The notes under the pieces: generated by a model
The model's database searches: none
Told to the model about the DNA's origin: nothing
What the model saw: the letters and a program-made list of their open reading frames with translations, nothing else
Position numbers and translations under genes: made by a program
Source: JAJEFO01 sp965221845
GTDB taxonomy: Bacteria; Pseudomonadota; Alphaproteobacteria; Rhodobacterales; Rhodobacteraceae
NCBI GenBank assembly: GCA_965221845.1
Contig: OZ244919.1
Location: 3,472,001-3,536,000 of the forward strand
Reading direction: 5' to 3'
DNA: 64,000 bases
Shown: piece after piece, positions 52,896 to 61,625 of the stretch
Layout of the letters: each line of letters begins with the position of its first letter
How positions within the stretch are numbered: the stretch's first letter is position 1

Positions 52896-54076
52896 CGGCC
52901 TCCGGACAATCGCACCTTGTGCCGAAGCTGCGGTTTCCGGAGTTTGTGAAAGCCCCCGGGTGGGACCACTCCACGGTTGCAAATCTCGTCGATACGATCA
53001 CACCGCCGAAGAAGCTGCCAACTTCCGCGTATTTGGAGCATGGTCGTTTCCCAATAGTTGACCAATCGCAGAATTACATCTGCGGCTGGACGAACGATGA
53101 CGAAGCCGTAATCAAGAAGCCGCTTCCGGCCATCGTGTTTGGCGATCACACTTGCGTATTGAAGTTCATTGATCAGCCATTTTCTCAGGGTGCAGACGGG
53201 ATCAAGATCTTCAAAGCTAGAAGACATGTGTCGACTGTATATCTGTACTACCAGTTGTCGCACAGACCGTTAGCGCAGGAACGGTACAAGCGTCACTTTT
53301 CTGAACTAAAGAACAAAACTGTTTTCTTTCCGGATTTTAGGTCAGGCGAGCAGCAGAAAATCGCCGACTGCCTCGGCTCGCTGGACGAGTTGATCGCTGC
53401 GGAGGACCAAAAGCTCGAAGCAGTGCGACGGCACAAGAAAGGGCTGATGCAGCAGCTCTTTCCTAGGCCTGGGGAAACCGTGCCATGGCTGCGGCTTCCG
53501 GAGTTTCGAAACACCGAAGATTGGAAAGCGAAGAACCTGAGAGACATTGTTTCACGGAGCAAAGAGAAGTTTGATCCAAAGTCCTGTAGGGAAACTCCAC
53601 ATTTGATTGAACTTGAAAATATAGAGCCAAACTCCGGGCGAATACTTGGTGTCTCTGAATTTCACGGACACATGAGTCTCAAAATTCGTTTTCAAGCAGG
53701 TGATATCTTGTTCGGAAAATTGCGTCCATACCTGCGTAAATTCGCGCGACCTACTTTCAGTGGCATTTGCACATCCGAAATCTGGGTGCTTCGAAGTAAG
53801 GTGGTTTCCACTGCTTTTCTGTACTATCTGGTGCAAACAGAACGATTTATGAATTTAGCAAATATCTCTTCGGGTTCGAGAATGCCTCGTGCCGACTGGC
53901 ATCTCCTCGCAAGTGAAGATTTCTACATTCCCCAATCCGCCGAGCAACGGAAGATTGCCGACTGCCTCGGTTCGTTGGATGACCTGATCAATGCACAGGT
54001 CAGTTGCCTCGACGTCCTCCGAGCGCACAAGAAGGGCTTGCTGCAGCAGCTCTTTCCTGATCTTGAGGCGACATGA
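52892..54076 (+). CDS. hsdS: Type I restriction-modification specificity subunit HsdS
   Basis: A 394-residue subunit that recognises a bipartite DNA target. Two target-recognition domains (about residues 10-145 and 200-345) are each followed by a conserved helical spacer: EQQKIADCLGSLDELIAAE...HKKGLMQQLFP and EQRKIADCLGSLDDLINAQ...HKKGLLQQLFP. The recognition domains are distinctly AT-richer than the surrounding genes (visible from 53000 to 53900), as is usual for laterally exchanged specificity modules. The start overlaps hsdR and the stop overlaps prrC, each by four bases. Confidence 0.94.
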   Translation: MTASGQSHLVPKLRFPEFVKAPGWDHSTVANLVDTITPPKKLPTSAYLEHGRFPIVDQSQNYICGWTNDDEAVIKKPLPAIVFGDHTCVLKFIDQPFSQGADGIKIFKARRHVSTVYLYYQLSHRPLAQERYKRHFSELKNKTVFFPDFRSGEQQKIADCLGSLDELIAAEDQKLEAVRRHKKGLMQQLFPRPGETVPWLRLPEFRNTEDWKAKNLRDIVSRSKEKFDPKSCRETPHLIELENIEPNSGRILGVSEFHGHMSLKIRFQAGDILFGKLRPYLRKFARPTFSGICTSEIWVLRSKVVSTAFLYYLVQTERFMNLANISSGSRMPRADWHLLASEDFYIPQSAEQRKIADCLGSLDDLINAQVSCLDVLRAHKKGLLQQLFPDLEAT

Positions 54077-55153
54077 CAACCCTCGAACACATCGCATCCG
54101 AGATGCGTGATGATCCTTGCAAAATCCAGCTGATCTACGGGTTCAATGCCGTGGGGAAGACCCGACTCTCCGTCGCGTACAAGGACATCACCAAGCGCGA
54201 GGTACGGTTCGCACGCGGGAATCTACTACAACGCATACAGCGAGGATCTGTTCGTCTGGAAAAACGACATCGAACACGACGGGGCGGACATCCGGCTTGC
54301 CGTCCTGCCAAGCAGGCTGAGCAGGCTGCACGCCGATCTGAACGAGAACGTCATCCATGCAAAGCTCAAGGCGTACAGGCCCGGCTTCGACTTCCGCTTC
54401 TCGATGCATCAGGATGCGGAACAGGGGATCGAGTCGATCTCGTTCTTCCCCATGGGCAGGCAGCCCGGGGACGTTCCCCCGATGAAGATCTCCCGTGGCG
54501 AGGAACGGGTGTTCGTCTGGTGCTTCTTCCTCGCGATGATGGAAGTGGAAGGCTGGGCGGACGAGCAGACCCGGCACATGTTCATCGACGATCCGGTCTC
54601 AAGCCTCGACGACCACAACATCTTCGTGACCGCATCGATGCTGCACGAACTGATCGAGGAGCACTTCGGCGAGCGGAAGATCATCATCGCCACCCATCAC
54701 GTCGGGCTGTTCTCCATCCTTTTTGACTGGTTGATGAAGGGCGACAAGAGTGGCAAGTACCGGCCAAAGACAAGGGTGAGCATCCTGAGCGACAGGCATG
54801 GAGAAGTCTCGCTGGAGACCCATAGGGGCGACGTGTTCCTCTATCACCTCAGAGTCATTCAAGTGCTCGAGCAGGCCCGGCAAGAGAACGATGTCCGCGC
54901 CTATCATCTGGCCCTTCTCCGCCAGGTGCTGGAGAGCGTGTCATCGTTCCTTGGTGTCGGCAGGATCGGCTATGCACTTGAACGCATCGGGTTCGAGAAC
55001 GCGGATGAGATCGCCCGGGTCGTGAACGCGCTCGCCCACAAGAACGTCTACCGTTATGAATCCGACCTGCTCGTACCGGACAGCCTGGCGCTGTTTGACG
55101 AGATTCTCGAGAAGCTGAACGCGCGCTACAAGTTCGTTACCCACTCCGGCTGA
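54073..55153 (+). pseudogene. prrC: PrrC-family anticodon nuclease, frameshifted near the N-terminus
   Basis: Read through one frame change, this is a homologue of PrrC, the tRNA-Lys anticodon nuclease held silent by a type I restriction complex and released when a phage protein inhibits restriction. Frame one (from ATG 54073) has the Walker A motif IYGFNAVGKTRLS (residues 23-30). After a shift between about 54199 and 54217, the second frame carries GIYYNAYSEDLFVWKND, the ABC signature ISRGEERVFVWCFF, Walker B HMFIDDPVSSLDDHN and the switch ATHH. The nuclease triad R-x3-E...H is kept: LLRQVLE (Arg codon 54920, Glu codon 54932) and ALAHKN (His codon 55037). Total about 359 codons against 396 in E. 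coli PrrC; the N-terminus and the shifted region are shorter. As read, the toxin is off. Confidence 0.85.
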
Positions 55154-55156
55154 CCC

Positions 55157-56773
55157 ATGACCGAAAACCAGCAGAAACAGCTTGGCGCAACGCTCTGGTC
55201 CATTGCCGACGAACTCCGCGGCGCGATGAACGCGGACGACTTCCGCGACTACATGCTCGCGTTCCTTTTCCTCCGCTACCTCTCGGACAACTACGAGCAG
55301 GCCGCAAAGAAGGAGCTCGGGCGCGACTGCCCCTGCACGGACGGCCGCGGGGGCGGGTCGTCCCTGTCAGTCTGGTACGACCGGAACCCCGGCGACGTCC
55401 CGGATTTCGAGCACCAGATGAGGCTCAAGGCGCACTACGTCATCCGCCCCGAGCACCTCTGGACAAGCGTTGCCGACATGGCCCGCACCCAGAACGGGGA
55501 GCTGCTTGACACGCTGCAGGAAGGCTTCAGGTACATCGAGAACGAATCCTTCCAGAGCACGTTTTCCGGGCTCTTCTCGGAAATCAACCTCGGATCGGAA
55601 AAGCTCGGCAAGACCTACGCGGACCGGAACGCGAAGCTCTGCACGATCATCACGAAGATCGCCGAGGGCCTGGCGGCGTTCTCGACGGACAGCGACACCC
55701 TCGGCGACGCCTACGAGTACCTGATCGGCCAGTTCGCCGCGGGATCGGGCAAGAAGGCCGGCGAGTTCTACACGCCGCAGCGGATATCGGGCATCCTCTC
55801 CGAGATCGTCACGCTTGACAGCCAGGAGCCGAAGACGGGCAGGCGGAAGCGCCTCGGCAGCGTGCTGGACTTCGCCTGCGGCTCGGGCTCTCTCCTGCTC
55901 AACGTACGCAATCGCATGGGCCCGCACGGCATTGGCAGGATCTGCGGGCAGGAGAAGAACGTCACGACCTACAACCTCGCGCGCATGAACATGCTGCTGC
56001 ACGGGTTGAAGGACACGGAGTTCGAGATCCACCACGGCGACACGCTGACCAACGACTGGGACATGCTCCGCGAGACGAACCCGGCGAGGAAGCCGCAGTT
56101 CGACGCGGTGGTGGCCAACCCGCCGTTCAGCTACCGCTGGGACCCGAACGAGGCACTGGCCGAGGACGTGCGCTTCAAGAGCCACGGAATGGCCCCGAAG
56201 TCGGCAGCGGACTTCGCGTTCCTGCTGCACGGCTTTCATTACCTCAAGGACGACGGCGTGATGGCCATAATCGTGCCGCACGGCGTGCTCTTCCGGGGTG
56301 GCGCCGAGGAGAGGATTCGAAGAAAGCTCCTGAACGGCGGGCGCGTCGACACCGTCATAGGCCTGCCGGCAAACCTGTTCTACTCGACCGGCATCCCGGT
56401 CTGCATACTTGTCCTGAAGAAGTGCAAGAAGCCGGACGACGTCCTGTTCATCAACGCGTCCGAGCATTTCGAGAAGGGCAAGCGGCAGAACTCCCTGTCC
56501 GACGGGCATATCGAGAAGATCATCGACACTTACCGGGATCGCCCGCAGAGCGTCGAGCGGTATGCCAGGCGCGTGGAGATGGACGAGATCGAGGCCAACG
56601 AATTCAACCTGAACATCCCACGCTACGTCAGCACTGCCGAGCCCGAAGCCGAGATCGACCTGTCGGCCACCCGTGCGGAGCTGGTCGCAATCGAGGAACG
56701 GATTCGAGAATCAGCGGCGAAGCACAACGGGTTCCTCGAGGAGCTGGGGCTGGCCCCGATTCCGCCATCCTGA
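55157..56773 (+). CDS. hsdM: Type I restriction-modification methyltransferase HsdM
   Basis: A 538-residue N6-adenine methyltransferase subunit. The N-terminal helical domain (QLGATLWSIADELRGAMNADDFRDYMLAFLFLRYLSDNY) is followed by the SAM domain with GEFYTPQRISGILSEIV, DFACGSGSLLLNVRNRM and the catalytic NPPF in FDAVVANPPFSYRW. It starts 3 bp after the prrC stop. The order hsdR-hsdS-prrC-hsdM differs from EcoprrI, where prrC lies between hsdS and hsdR. The gene is intact. Confidence 0.95.
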   Translation: MTENQQKQLGATLWSIADELRGAMNADDFRDYMLAFLFLRYLSDNYEQAAKKELGRDCPCTDGRGGGSSLSVWYDRNPGDVPDFEHQMRLKAHYVIRPEHLWTSVADMARTQNGELLDTLQEGFRYIENESFQSTFSGLFSEINLGSEKLGKTYADRNAKLCTIITKIAEGLAAFSTDSDTLGDAYEYLIGQFAAGSGKKAGEFYTPQRISGILSEIVTLDSQEPKTGRRKRLGSVLDFACGSGSLLLNVRNRMGPHGIGRICGQEKNVTTYNLARMNMLLHGLKDTEFEIHHGDTLTNDWDMLRETNPARKPQFDAVVANPPFSYRWDPNEALAEDVRFKSHGMAPKSAADFAFLLHGFHYLKDDGVMAIIVPHGVLFRGGAEERIRRKLLNGGRVDTVIGLPANLFYSTGIPVCILVLKKCKKPDDVLFINASEHFEKGKRQNSLSDGHIEKIIDTYRDRPQSVERYARRVEMDEIEANEFNLNIPRYVSTAEPEAEIDLSATRAELVAIEERIRESAAKHNGFLEELGLAPIPPS

Positions 56774-57172
56774 CGATCGTCTTGCGTCCCTGCCACAATG
56801 AACGAGCTGCACTTGATGGGATGAGCAAGAGACCGGGCGGCATCATTCCTTTGGTTCATCCATCAAGTCATCAGGAAGGCTCCGAACGCCAGAAACATCC
56901 TGTGGCGAGGCGTTCTTGCCGTCCTCAAGGCTGATCAGGCCTGTAGAGGCTGAACCGGTCAAGCCAAAGGCGATGGGCCGTCATCGGAATGACAGGCAGC
57001 CCCGCGGGCGCCCGACTGCCGGAATGCGGTCGCGTGAACGGCCGCCAGCGTGATCAGGTGCAATCCCTCGTCGGATGAGGGGCCGGGCACGCCCGAAGCA
57101 CGGGGCCTTTGCGGTCCGAGCGCCGGAGATCCGAATGCCATTGCCGCGCCGCCCGGGGCGTCATGCGCCCCT
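56774..57172. other. Spacer between the restriction locus and bhcR
   Basis: About 400 bp between convergent genes. The first 200 bp are of moderate GC; no gene, terminal repeat or att-like duplication was recognised, although this is the downstream edge of the defence locus. Confidence 0.45.
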
Positions 57173-57994
57173 TCACGGCGGCGACGGTCCGCCGATCGCG
57201 CTCGTGAGGTCCGCCGCAGAGCGCCTGATCGCCGCGCTGAAGTCCGCGACATTCCGGTCGGCGAACCGCGTGGAGGGCCCGGAGACGGAAATGGCGGCGA
57301 TCGCCTCGCCCCGGGCGCCGAACACGGGCGCGGCCACGCAGCGCATGCCCTCATGGTGCTCTTCGTCGTCGAAGGACCAGCCCTGTCTCCTGACGCTTTC
57401 GAGTTCGGAAAACAGGCGGTCGGGGCTGGTGATCGTCTTCGTGGTGAATTCCGGCAGGCCCTTCCTCTGCAGCAGCGCTTCGACCTCGCCGCGCGCGAGC
57501 TGGGCGAGCAGGGCCTTTCCGACGGCGGACGCGTGCATCCGCGATCTCGTGCCGAGCCTGAAGAAGGCGCGGATCGGGTTGGAGGTCTCGACCTGGCTGA
57601 CGAAGATCACGTCGCCGTCGTCGGCGATGGCGAGGTTCGCCGTCTCGCCGGTCTCGGTCACGAGGCCCTGCATTATCGGCCTGGCCGCCTCGACGACGTT
57701 GACGCGGCTCAGGAAGCCCGAGCCGATCCGGAACGCCTCGACGCCGATCATCCAGTCCTGCGCGCCTTCGTCGTGGTCGGCGTACCGATGGCCCTGCAGC
57801 GTCGTCAGCAGCCGATGCGCGGTCGAGGGGGGCATGCCTGCGCGCATCGCGATGTCGGCGAGCGAGGCGCGGCCCTCCCGCGCCAGGATCGACAGGATGT
57901 TCAGGCCGCGCTCCAGCGCAAGAACGGTGGAGGCCTCCCTCTCGGAGGGATCCTTCCTCGGCCGCCCGCGCGGCCTCCTCGCGACGTCTTCCAC
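57173..57994 (-). CDS. bhcR: IclR-family transcriptional regulator of the beta-hydroxyaspartate cycle
   Basis: A 273-residue IclR-type regulator. The N-terminal winged helix has STVLALERGLNILSILAREGRASLADIAMRAGMPPSTAHRLLTTL; the C-terminal effector domain has IADDGDVIFVSQVETSNPIRAFFRLGTRSRMHASAVGKALLAQL. In Paracoccus BhcR senses glyoxylate and controls the bhc operon; position and similarity support the same here. GTG 57994 is preferred because AGGAG lies eight bases upstream and homologues start just before RGRPRK; GTG 58060 is open but would place the operator inside the gene. Confidence 0.92.
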   Translation of the reverse strand: MEDVARRPRGRPRKDPSEREASTVLALERGLNILSILAREGRASLADIAMRAGMPPSTAHRLLTTLQGHRYADHDEGAQDWMIGVEAFRIGSGFLSRVNVVEAARPIMQGLVTETGETANLAIADDGDVIFVSQVETSNPIRAFFRLGTRSRMHASAVGKALLAQLARGEVEALLQRKGLPEFTTKTITSPDRLFSELESVRRQGWSFDDEEHHEGMRCVAAPVFGARGEAIAAISVSGPSTRFADRNVADFSAAIRRSAADLTSAIGGPSPP

Positions 57995-58044
57995 GGCAAT
58001 CGCTCCTGTGCGCAAGCCAGATTCCGGATCTTCGTACAGGAACT

Positions 58045-58059
58045 TGGAAAATTTTTCCA
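58045..58059. promoter_or_regulatory. IclR-type operator 1 (near bhcR)
   Basis: A 15-bp palindrome TGGAA-AATTT-TTCCA. It matches the known IclR-family consensus TGGAAATNATTTCCA in both half sites and lies about 50 bp upstream of the bhcR start, in an AT-rich divergent promoter region. Probably the BhcR site for autoregulation. Confidence 0.7.
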
Positions 58060-58106
58060 CATGATTCTAAAAAATTCACAGATTTTTTATAATTAATTGT
58101 ATTTGT

Positions 58107-58128
58107 TCAATAAAAAATTTATTGACAG
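58107..58128 (+). promoter_or_regulatory. AT-rich palindrome overlapping a -35 box of the bhc operon
   Basis: TCAATAAA and TTTATTGA (58107-58114 and 58118-58125) are exact complements with a 3-bp centre. A perfect -35 box TTGACA (58123-58128) overlaps the right arm. A good -10 box at normal spacing is missing, which fits activation by BhcR at the adjacent downstream site. Confidence 0.45.
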
Positions 58129-58131
58129 AAC

Positions 58132-58146
58132 TGGAAAAACATTCCA
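58132..58146. promoter_or_regulatory. IclR-type operator 2 (near bhcA)
   Basis: A second palindrome TGGAA-AAACA-TTCCA with the same half sites as operator 1. The centres are 87 bp apart, about eight helical turns. It lies 56 bp upstream of the bhcA start. Confidence 0.7.
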
Positions 58147-58201
58147 CAAGCAGGCCAGCCGAACCGCGCCCCTGCGCGCCCCACACAAGCGGAGACGACA
58201 C

Positions 58202-59392
58202 ATGCGCGACCAGAACCCGGTCTTCATCCCCGGGCCGACCAACATCCCGGACCGCCTGCGCTACGAGATGAGCATCCAGACCATGGATCATCGTGCGCCC
58301 GACTTCATCGAGCTGCTGGGGCCGCTCCTTTCCGACCTCAAGAAGGTGTTCAAGACGTCTTCCGGACAGGTGATCACGTTCCCCGCATCGGGAACGGGCG
58401 GGTGGGAAGCCGCGATCACGAACACGCTGTCGCCGGGCGACAAGGTCCTTGCCGCGCGGTTCGGGATGTTCTCCCAGCGCTGGATCGACCTTTGCCAGCG
58501 GCACGGCCTGGACGTCGAGATCATCGAGTGCGACTGGGGCGAGGGCGTGCCGGCGGATCTCTACGGCGAGCGCCTCGCCGCAGACGCAGGCCATCGGATC
58601 AAGGCGGTCCTCGTCACGCACAACGAGACGGCGACAGGCGTCCGCTCGGACGTCGGCGCCGTGCGGCGCGCGCTGGACGCGGCCGGCCATCCCGCGCTGC
58701 TCTTCGTCGACTGCGTCTCGTCGCTCGCGTCGATGGACTTCCGCATGGACGAATGGGGCGTCGACCTCGCCGTCACGGGCAGCCAGAAAGGCTTCATGCT
58801 CGCGACCGGCATGGCCATCGTCGGCGTGAGCCGGAAGGCGATGGACGCGTCCAGGGCCGCCAGGTGCCCGCGCACCTTCTTCGACTTCGGCGACATGGCC
58901 CTGGCGAACGAGAAGGGCGGCTTCCCCTACACGCCGCCGCTGCAGATCATGTTCGGCCTGCGGGCGAGCCTCGACATGCTTTTCGAGGAAGGCCTGGACA
59001 GCGTGTTCGCGCGGCACGCCCGCATCGCCGAGGGCGTCCGGAAGGCGGTGGACGCATGGGGCCTCCGCCTCTGCGCCAGGCGACGCGAGCTCTACTCGGA
59101 CACGGTGAGCGCGGTCCTCGTTCCCGAGGGATTCGACTCGGACGCGCTCACGAACCACATCTTCGACACCTACGGCGTGTCGTTCGGGGTCGGGCTGGGC
59201 CGCATGGCCGGCAAGGCCTTCCGGATCGGCCACCTGGGCGCGCTGACCGACGTGATGGCGCTCTCGGGCCTCGCGACGGTCGAGATGGCGATGGCCGACC
59301 TGGGATACCCGGTCGAGATCGGCGCCGGGACGCGCGCCGCCCAGGAGCATTACCGCGCGACCGCCAGCGGCGCGCTCAGGCAGGCTGCGTGA
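58202..59392 (+). CDS. bhcA: Aspartate-glyoxylate aminotransferase BhcA
   Basis: A 396-residue class V PLP aminotransferase that turns glyoxylate plus aspartate into glycine plus oxaloacetate. FIPGPTNIPDRLRYEMSIQTMDHRAPDF at the start, FPASGTGGWEAAITN, the PLP-Asp block LLFVDCVSSLASMDFRMDEW, and the Schiff-base lysine in VTGSQKGFML are visible. ATG 58202 follows GGAGAC. First gene of the beta-hydroxyaspartate cycle operon. On sequence alone it could be a serine-glyoxylate aminotransferase; the following genes make BhcA the better call. Confidence 0.93.
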   Translation: MRDQNPVFIPGPTNIPDRLRYEMSIQTMDHRAPDFIELLGPLLSDLKKVFKTSSGQVITFPASGTGGWEAAITNTLSPGDKVLAARFGMFSQRWIDLCQRHGLDVEIIECDWGEGVPADLYGERLAADAGHRIKAVLVTHNETATGVRSDVGAVRRALDAAGHPALLFVDCVSSLASMDFRMDEWGVDLAVTGSQKGFMLATGMAIVGVSRKAMDASRAARCPRTFFDFGDMALANEKGGFPYTPPLQIMFGLRASLDMLFEEGLDSVFARHARIAEGVRKAVDAWGLRLCARRRELYSDTVSAVLVPEGFDSDALTNHIFDTYGVSFGVGLGRMAGKAFRIGHLGALTDVMALSGLATVEMAMADLGYPVEIGAGTRAAQEHYRATASGALRQAA

Positions 59393-59414
59393 AGCCGCGC
59401 GAAGGGGGATTGAC

Positions 59415-60386
59415 ATGAACGACACGGCCGACATGCAGGCTCCGGCCTGGTCCGACGTGGTCGCCGCGCACGAGCGGATCGCGCCGCACGTCCGCCGCAC
59501 CGAGATCCTCACGAGCGACGGCCTCGACCGCCAGTCCGGCGCGAGCCTGTTCTTCAAGTGCGAGAACCTGCAGCCGCCGGGAGCCTTCAAGGTGCGCGGG
59601 GCGTCGAACGCGGTCTTCGGCCTGCCCGAGGACCGGGCGGCGAACGGCGTCGCCACGCACTCGTCCGGGAACCACGCGCTCTGCCTCGCCTATGCGGCCG
59701 GCAGGCGCGGCATCCCGTGCAACGTCGTCATGCCCAGGACGGCGCCCCGGGCCAAGAAGGACGCCGTGATCGGCTATGGCGGCCGGATCACCGAATGCGC
59801 GCCGTCGACGTCGTCCCGCGAGGAGGTCTTCGCCAGGGTCCAGGCCGAGTCCGGGGGCGACTTCGTCCACCCCTACAACGACCCGCGCGTGATCGCCGGC
59901 CAGGCCACGTGCGCGAGGGAGTTCCTCGAGCAGGTCGAGGATCTTGACGTCCTTCTCGCCCCGATCGGCGGCGGCGGCATGATCTCGGGCACCTGCCTGA
60001 CCGTTGCGTCCGTCGCGCCGCACGTGAAGGTGTACGCCGCCGAGCCGGAGCAGGCGGACGATGCGATGCGCTCCCTGAGGGCCGGGCGCATCATCGCCGA
60101 CGATGCCCCGGAGACGGTCGCGGACGGCCTGAAGGTGCCGCTGAAGGAACTGACCTGGCATTTCGTCTCGAGGCACGTCACCGACATCCTGACGGCCAGC
60201 GAGCAGGAGATCGTCGACGCCATGAAGCTCAGCTGGAAGCGCCTCAGGCAGGTGATCGAGCCGAGCTGCGCCGTGCCTCTCGCCGTGATCCTGAAGAACC
60301 CCGAAACGTTCGCCGGCAAGCGCGTCGGCGTAATTGTCACCGGCGGCAATGTCGATCTCGACAGGCTGCCATGGACGGACCGCTGA
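59415..60386 (+). CDS. bhcB: Beta-hydroxyaspartate dehydratase BhcB
   Basis: A 323-residue fold-type II PLP enzyme that dehydrates erythro-beta-hydroxyaspartate to iminosuccinate. The PLP lysine is in PPGAFKVRGASN, the substrate loop is THSSGNHALCLAYAA, and the phosphate-binding glycine loop is IGGGGMISGTCLT. Threonine dehydratases and serine racemases share these features; the neighbours decide the call. RBS AGGGGG lies before ATG 59415. Confidence 0.92.
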   Translation: MNDTADMQAPAWSDVVAAHERIAPHVRRTEILTSDGLDRQSGASLFFKCENLQPPGAFKVRGASNAVFGLPEDRAANGVATHSSGNHALCLAYAAGRRGIPCNVVMPRTAPRAKKDAVIGYGGRITECAPSTSSREEVFARVQAESGGDFVHPYNDPRVIAGQATCAREFLEQVEDLDVLLAPIGGGGMISGTCLTVASVAPHVKVYAAEPEQADDAMRSLRAGRIIADDAPETVADGLKVPLKELTWHFVSRHVTDILTASEQEIVDAMKLSWKRLRQVIEPSCAVPLAVILKNPETFAGKRVGVIVTGGNVDLDRLPWTDR

Positions 60387-60401
60387 ATGGGAGACATTGC
60401 G

Positions 60402-61565
60402 ATGAACGCTCCGATCAAGATTGAAGACCTCGAAGTGGGCTACGACGTTCCGGCCGTCGCCGGCATGCGCGAAAGCGAGATCCAGACGCCGTGCCTCGTC
60501 CTGGATCTCGACGCGCTCGAACGCAACATCGCCAAGATGGGGGAATGGGCCGGCCGTCACGGCGTCCGGCATCGCGTTCATGGCAAGATGCACAAGTCGG
60601 TTGACGTTGCGCTCCTGCAGGAACGGCTGGGCGGCGCCTGCGGCGTGTGCTGCCAGAAGGTCTCCGAGGCCGAGGTGTTCGCCCGCGGCGGCATCCGGGA
60701 CGTGCTGGTCTCCAACCAGGTGCGCGACCCCGCGAAGATCGACCGCCTTGCCTGCATCCCGAAGCTCGGCGCACGCACGATCTGCTGCATCGACGACCAG
60801 GCCAACGTGTCCGATCTCTCCGCGGCCGCCGTCAGGCACGGCACGCAGGTCGAGTGCCTGGCCGAGATCGACTGCGGCGCCGGCCGCTGCGGCGTGACGG
60901 ACACGCCGTCCGTCGTCGCGATCGCGAAGGCGGTCGACGCGGCCCCCGGCCTGAAGTTCTCCGGCATCCAGGCGTACCAGGGCGCGATGCAGCACATGGA
61001 CAGCTACGAGGACCGGAAGGCGAAGATCGACATCGCGGTCGCGATGGTGCGCGACGCCGTCGACGCGCTCAAGGCGGAGGGGCTGGAATGCGACATCGTC
61101 GGCGGCGGCGGCACGGGCTCGTACTACTTCGAGGGGACCTCCGGCGTCTACAACGAGCTGCAGTGCGGATCGTACGCCTTCATGGACGCGGACTACGGGC
61201 GGATCCTCGACAAGGACGGAAACCGCATCGACCAGGGCGAATGGGAGAACGCGCTTTTCATACTGACCTCGGTCATGAGCCACGCGAAGGCCGACAAGGC
61301 GATCTGCGACGCCGGCCTGAAGGCGCAGTCCGTGGACAGCGGCCTTCCCGTGGTCTTCGGGCGTGACGATGTCGAATACGTCAAGTGTTCCGACGAGCAC
61401 GGCGTCATCGCGGATCCGCAGGGCGTCCTCGCGATCAACGAGAGGCTGCGCCTGGTGCCCGGGCACTGCGACCCGACCTGCAACGTGCACGACTGGTACG
61501 TCGGCGTTCGGGACGGCAAGGTCGAGACCGTCTGGCCGGTCTCCGCCCGCGGCAAGGCGTATTGA
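60402..61565 (+). CDS. bhcC: Beta-hydroxyaspartate aldolase BhcC
   Basis: A 387-residue fold-type III PLP enzyme of the D-threonine aldolase-like family that condenses glycine and glyoxylate to (2R,3S)-beta-hydroxyaspartate. ESEIQTPCLVLDLDALERNI at the start, the PLP-lysine block RHRVHGKMHKSVDVA, EIDCGAGRCGVT, YQGAMQHMDSYEDRKAKI, GGGGTGSYYFEG and the zinc-binding VPGHCDPTCNVHDWYVGV tail follow BhcC closely. ATG 60402 with GGGAGA upstream is preferred over ATG 60387. Confidence 0.94.
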   Translation: MNAPIKIEDLEVGYDVPAVAGMRESEIQTPCLVLDLDALERNIAKMGEWAGRHGVRHRVHGKMHKSVDVALLQERLGGACGVCCQKVSEAEVFARGGIRDVLVSNQVRDPAKIDRLACIPKLGARTICCIDDQANVSDLSAAAVRHGTQVECLAEIDCGAGRCGVTDTPSVVAIAKAVDAAPGLKFSGIQAYQGAMQHMDSYEDRKAKIDIAVAMVRDAVDALKAEGLECDIVGGGGTGSYYFEGTSGVYNELQCGSYAFMDADYGRILDKDGNRIDQGEWENALFILTSVMSHAKADKAICDAGLKAQSVDSGLPVVFGRDDVEYVKCSDEHGVIADPQGVLAINERLRLVPGHCDPTCNVHDWYVGVRDGKVETVWPVSARGKAY

Positions 61566-61625
61566 GCGGGAATCCGCGGACCCGGGCGCGGCACGTGTCC
61601 GGCTCGTCGAGGAAAGGACGGGGAC

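Noticed and set aside
52892..54076. Repeats in hsdS as a CRISPR-like array
   Set aside because: Only two imperfect copies about 600 bp apart, inside a coding gene, encoding the known HsdS spacer helices.
56311..56325. A GATTCGAA-like string resembling a tRNA T-loop
   Set aside because: It lies inside hsdM and no cloverleaf surrounds it. No tRNA was recognised anywhere in the window.
58060..58060. GTG 58060 as the bhcR start
   Set aside because: It has no ribosome-binding site and would place the operator palindrome at the start codon; GTG 57994 has AGGAG and fits homologues.
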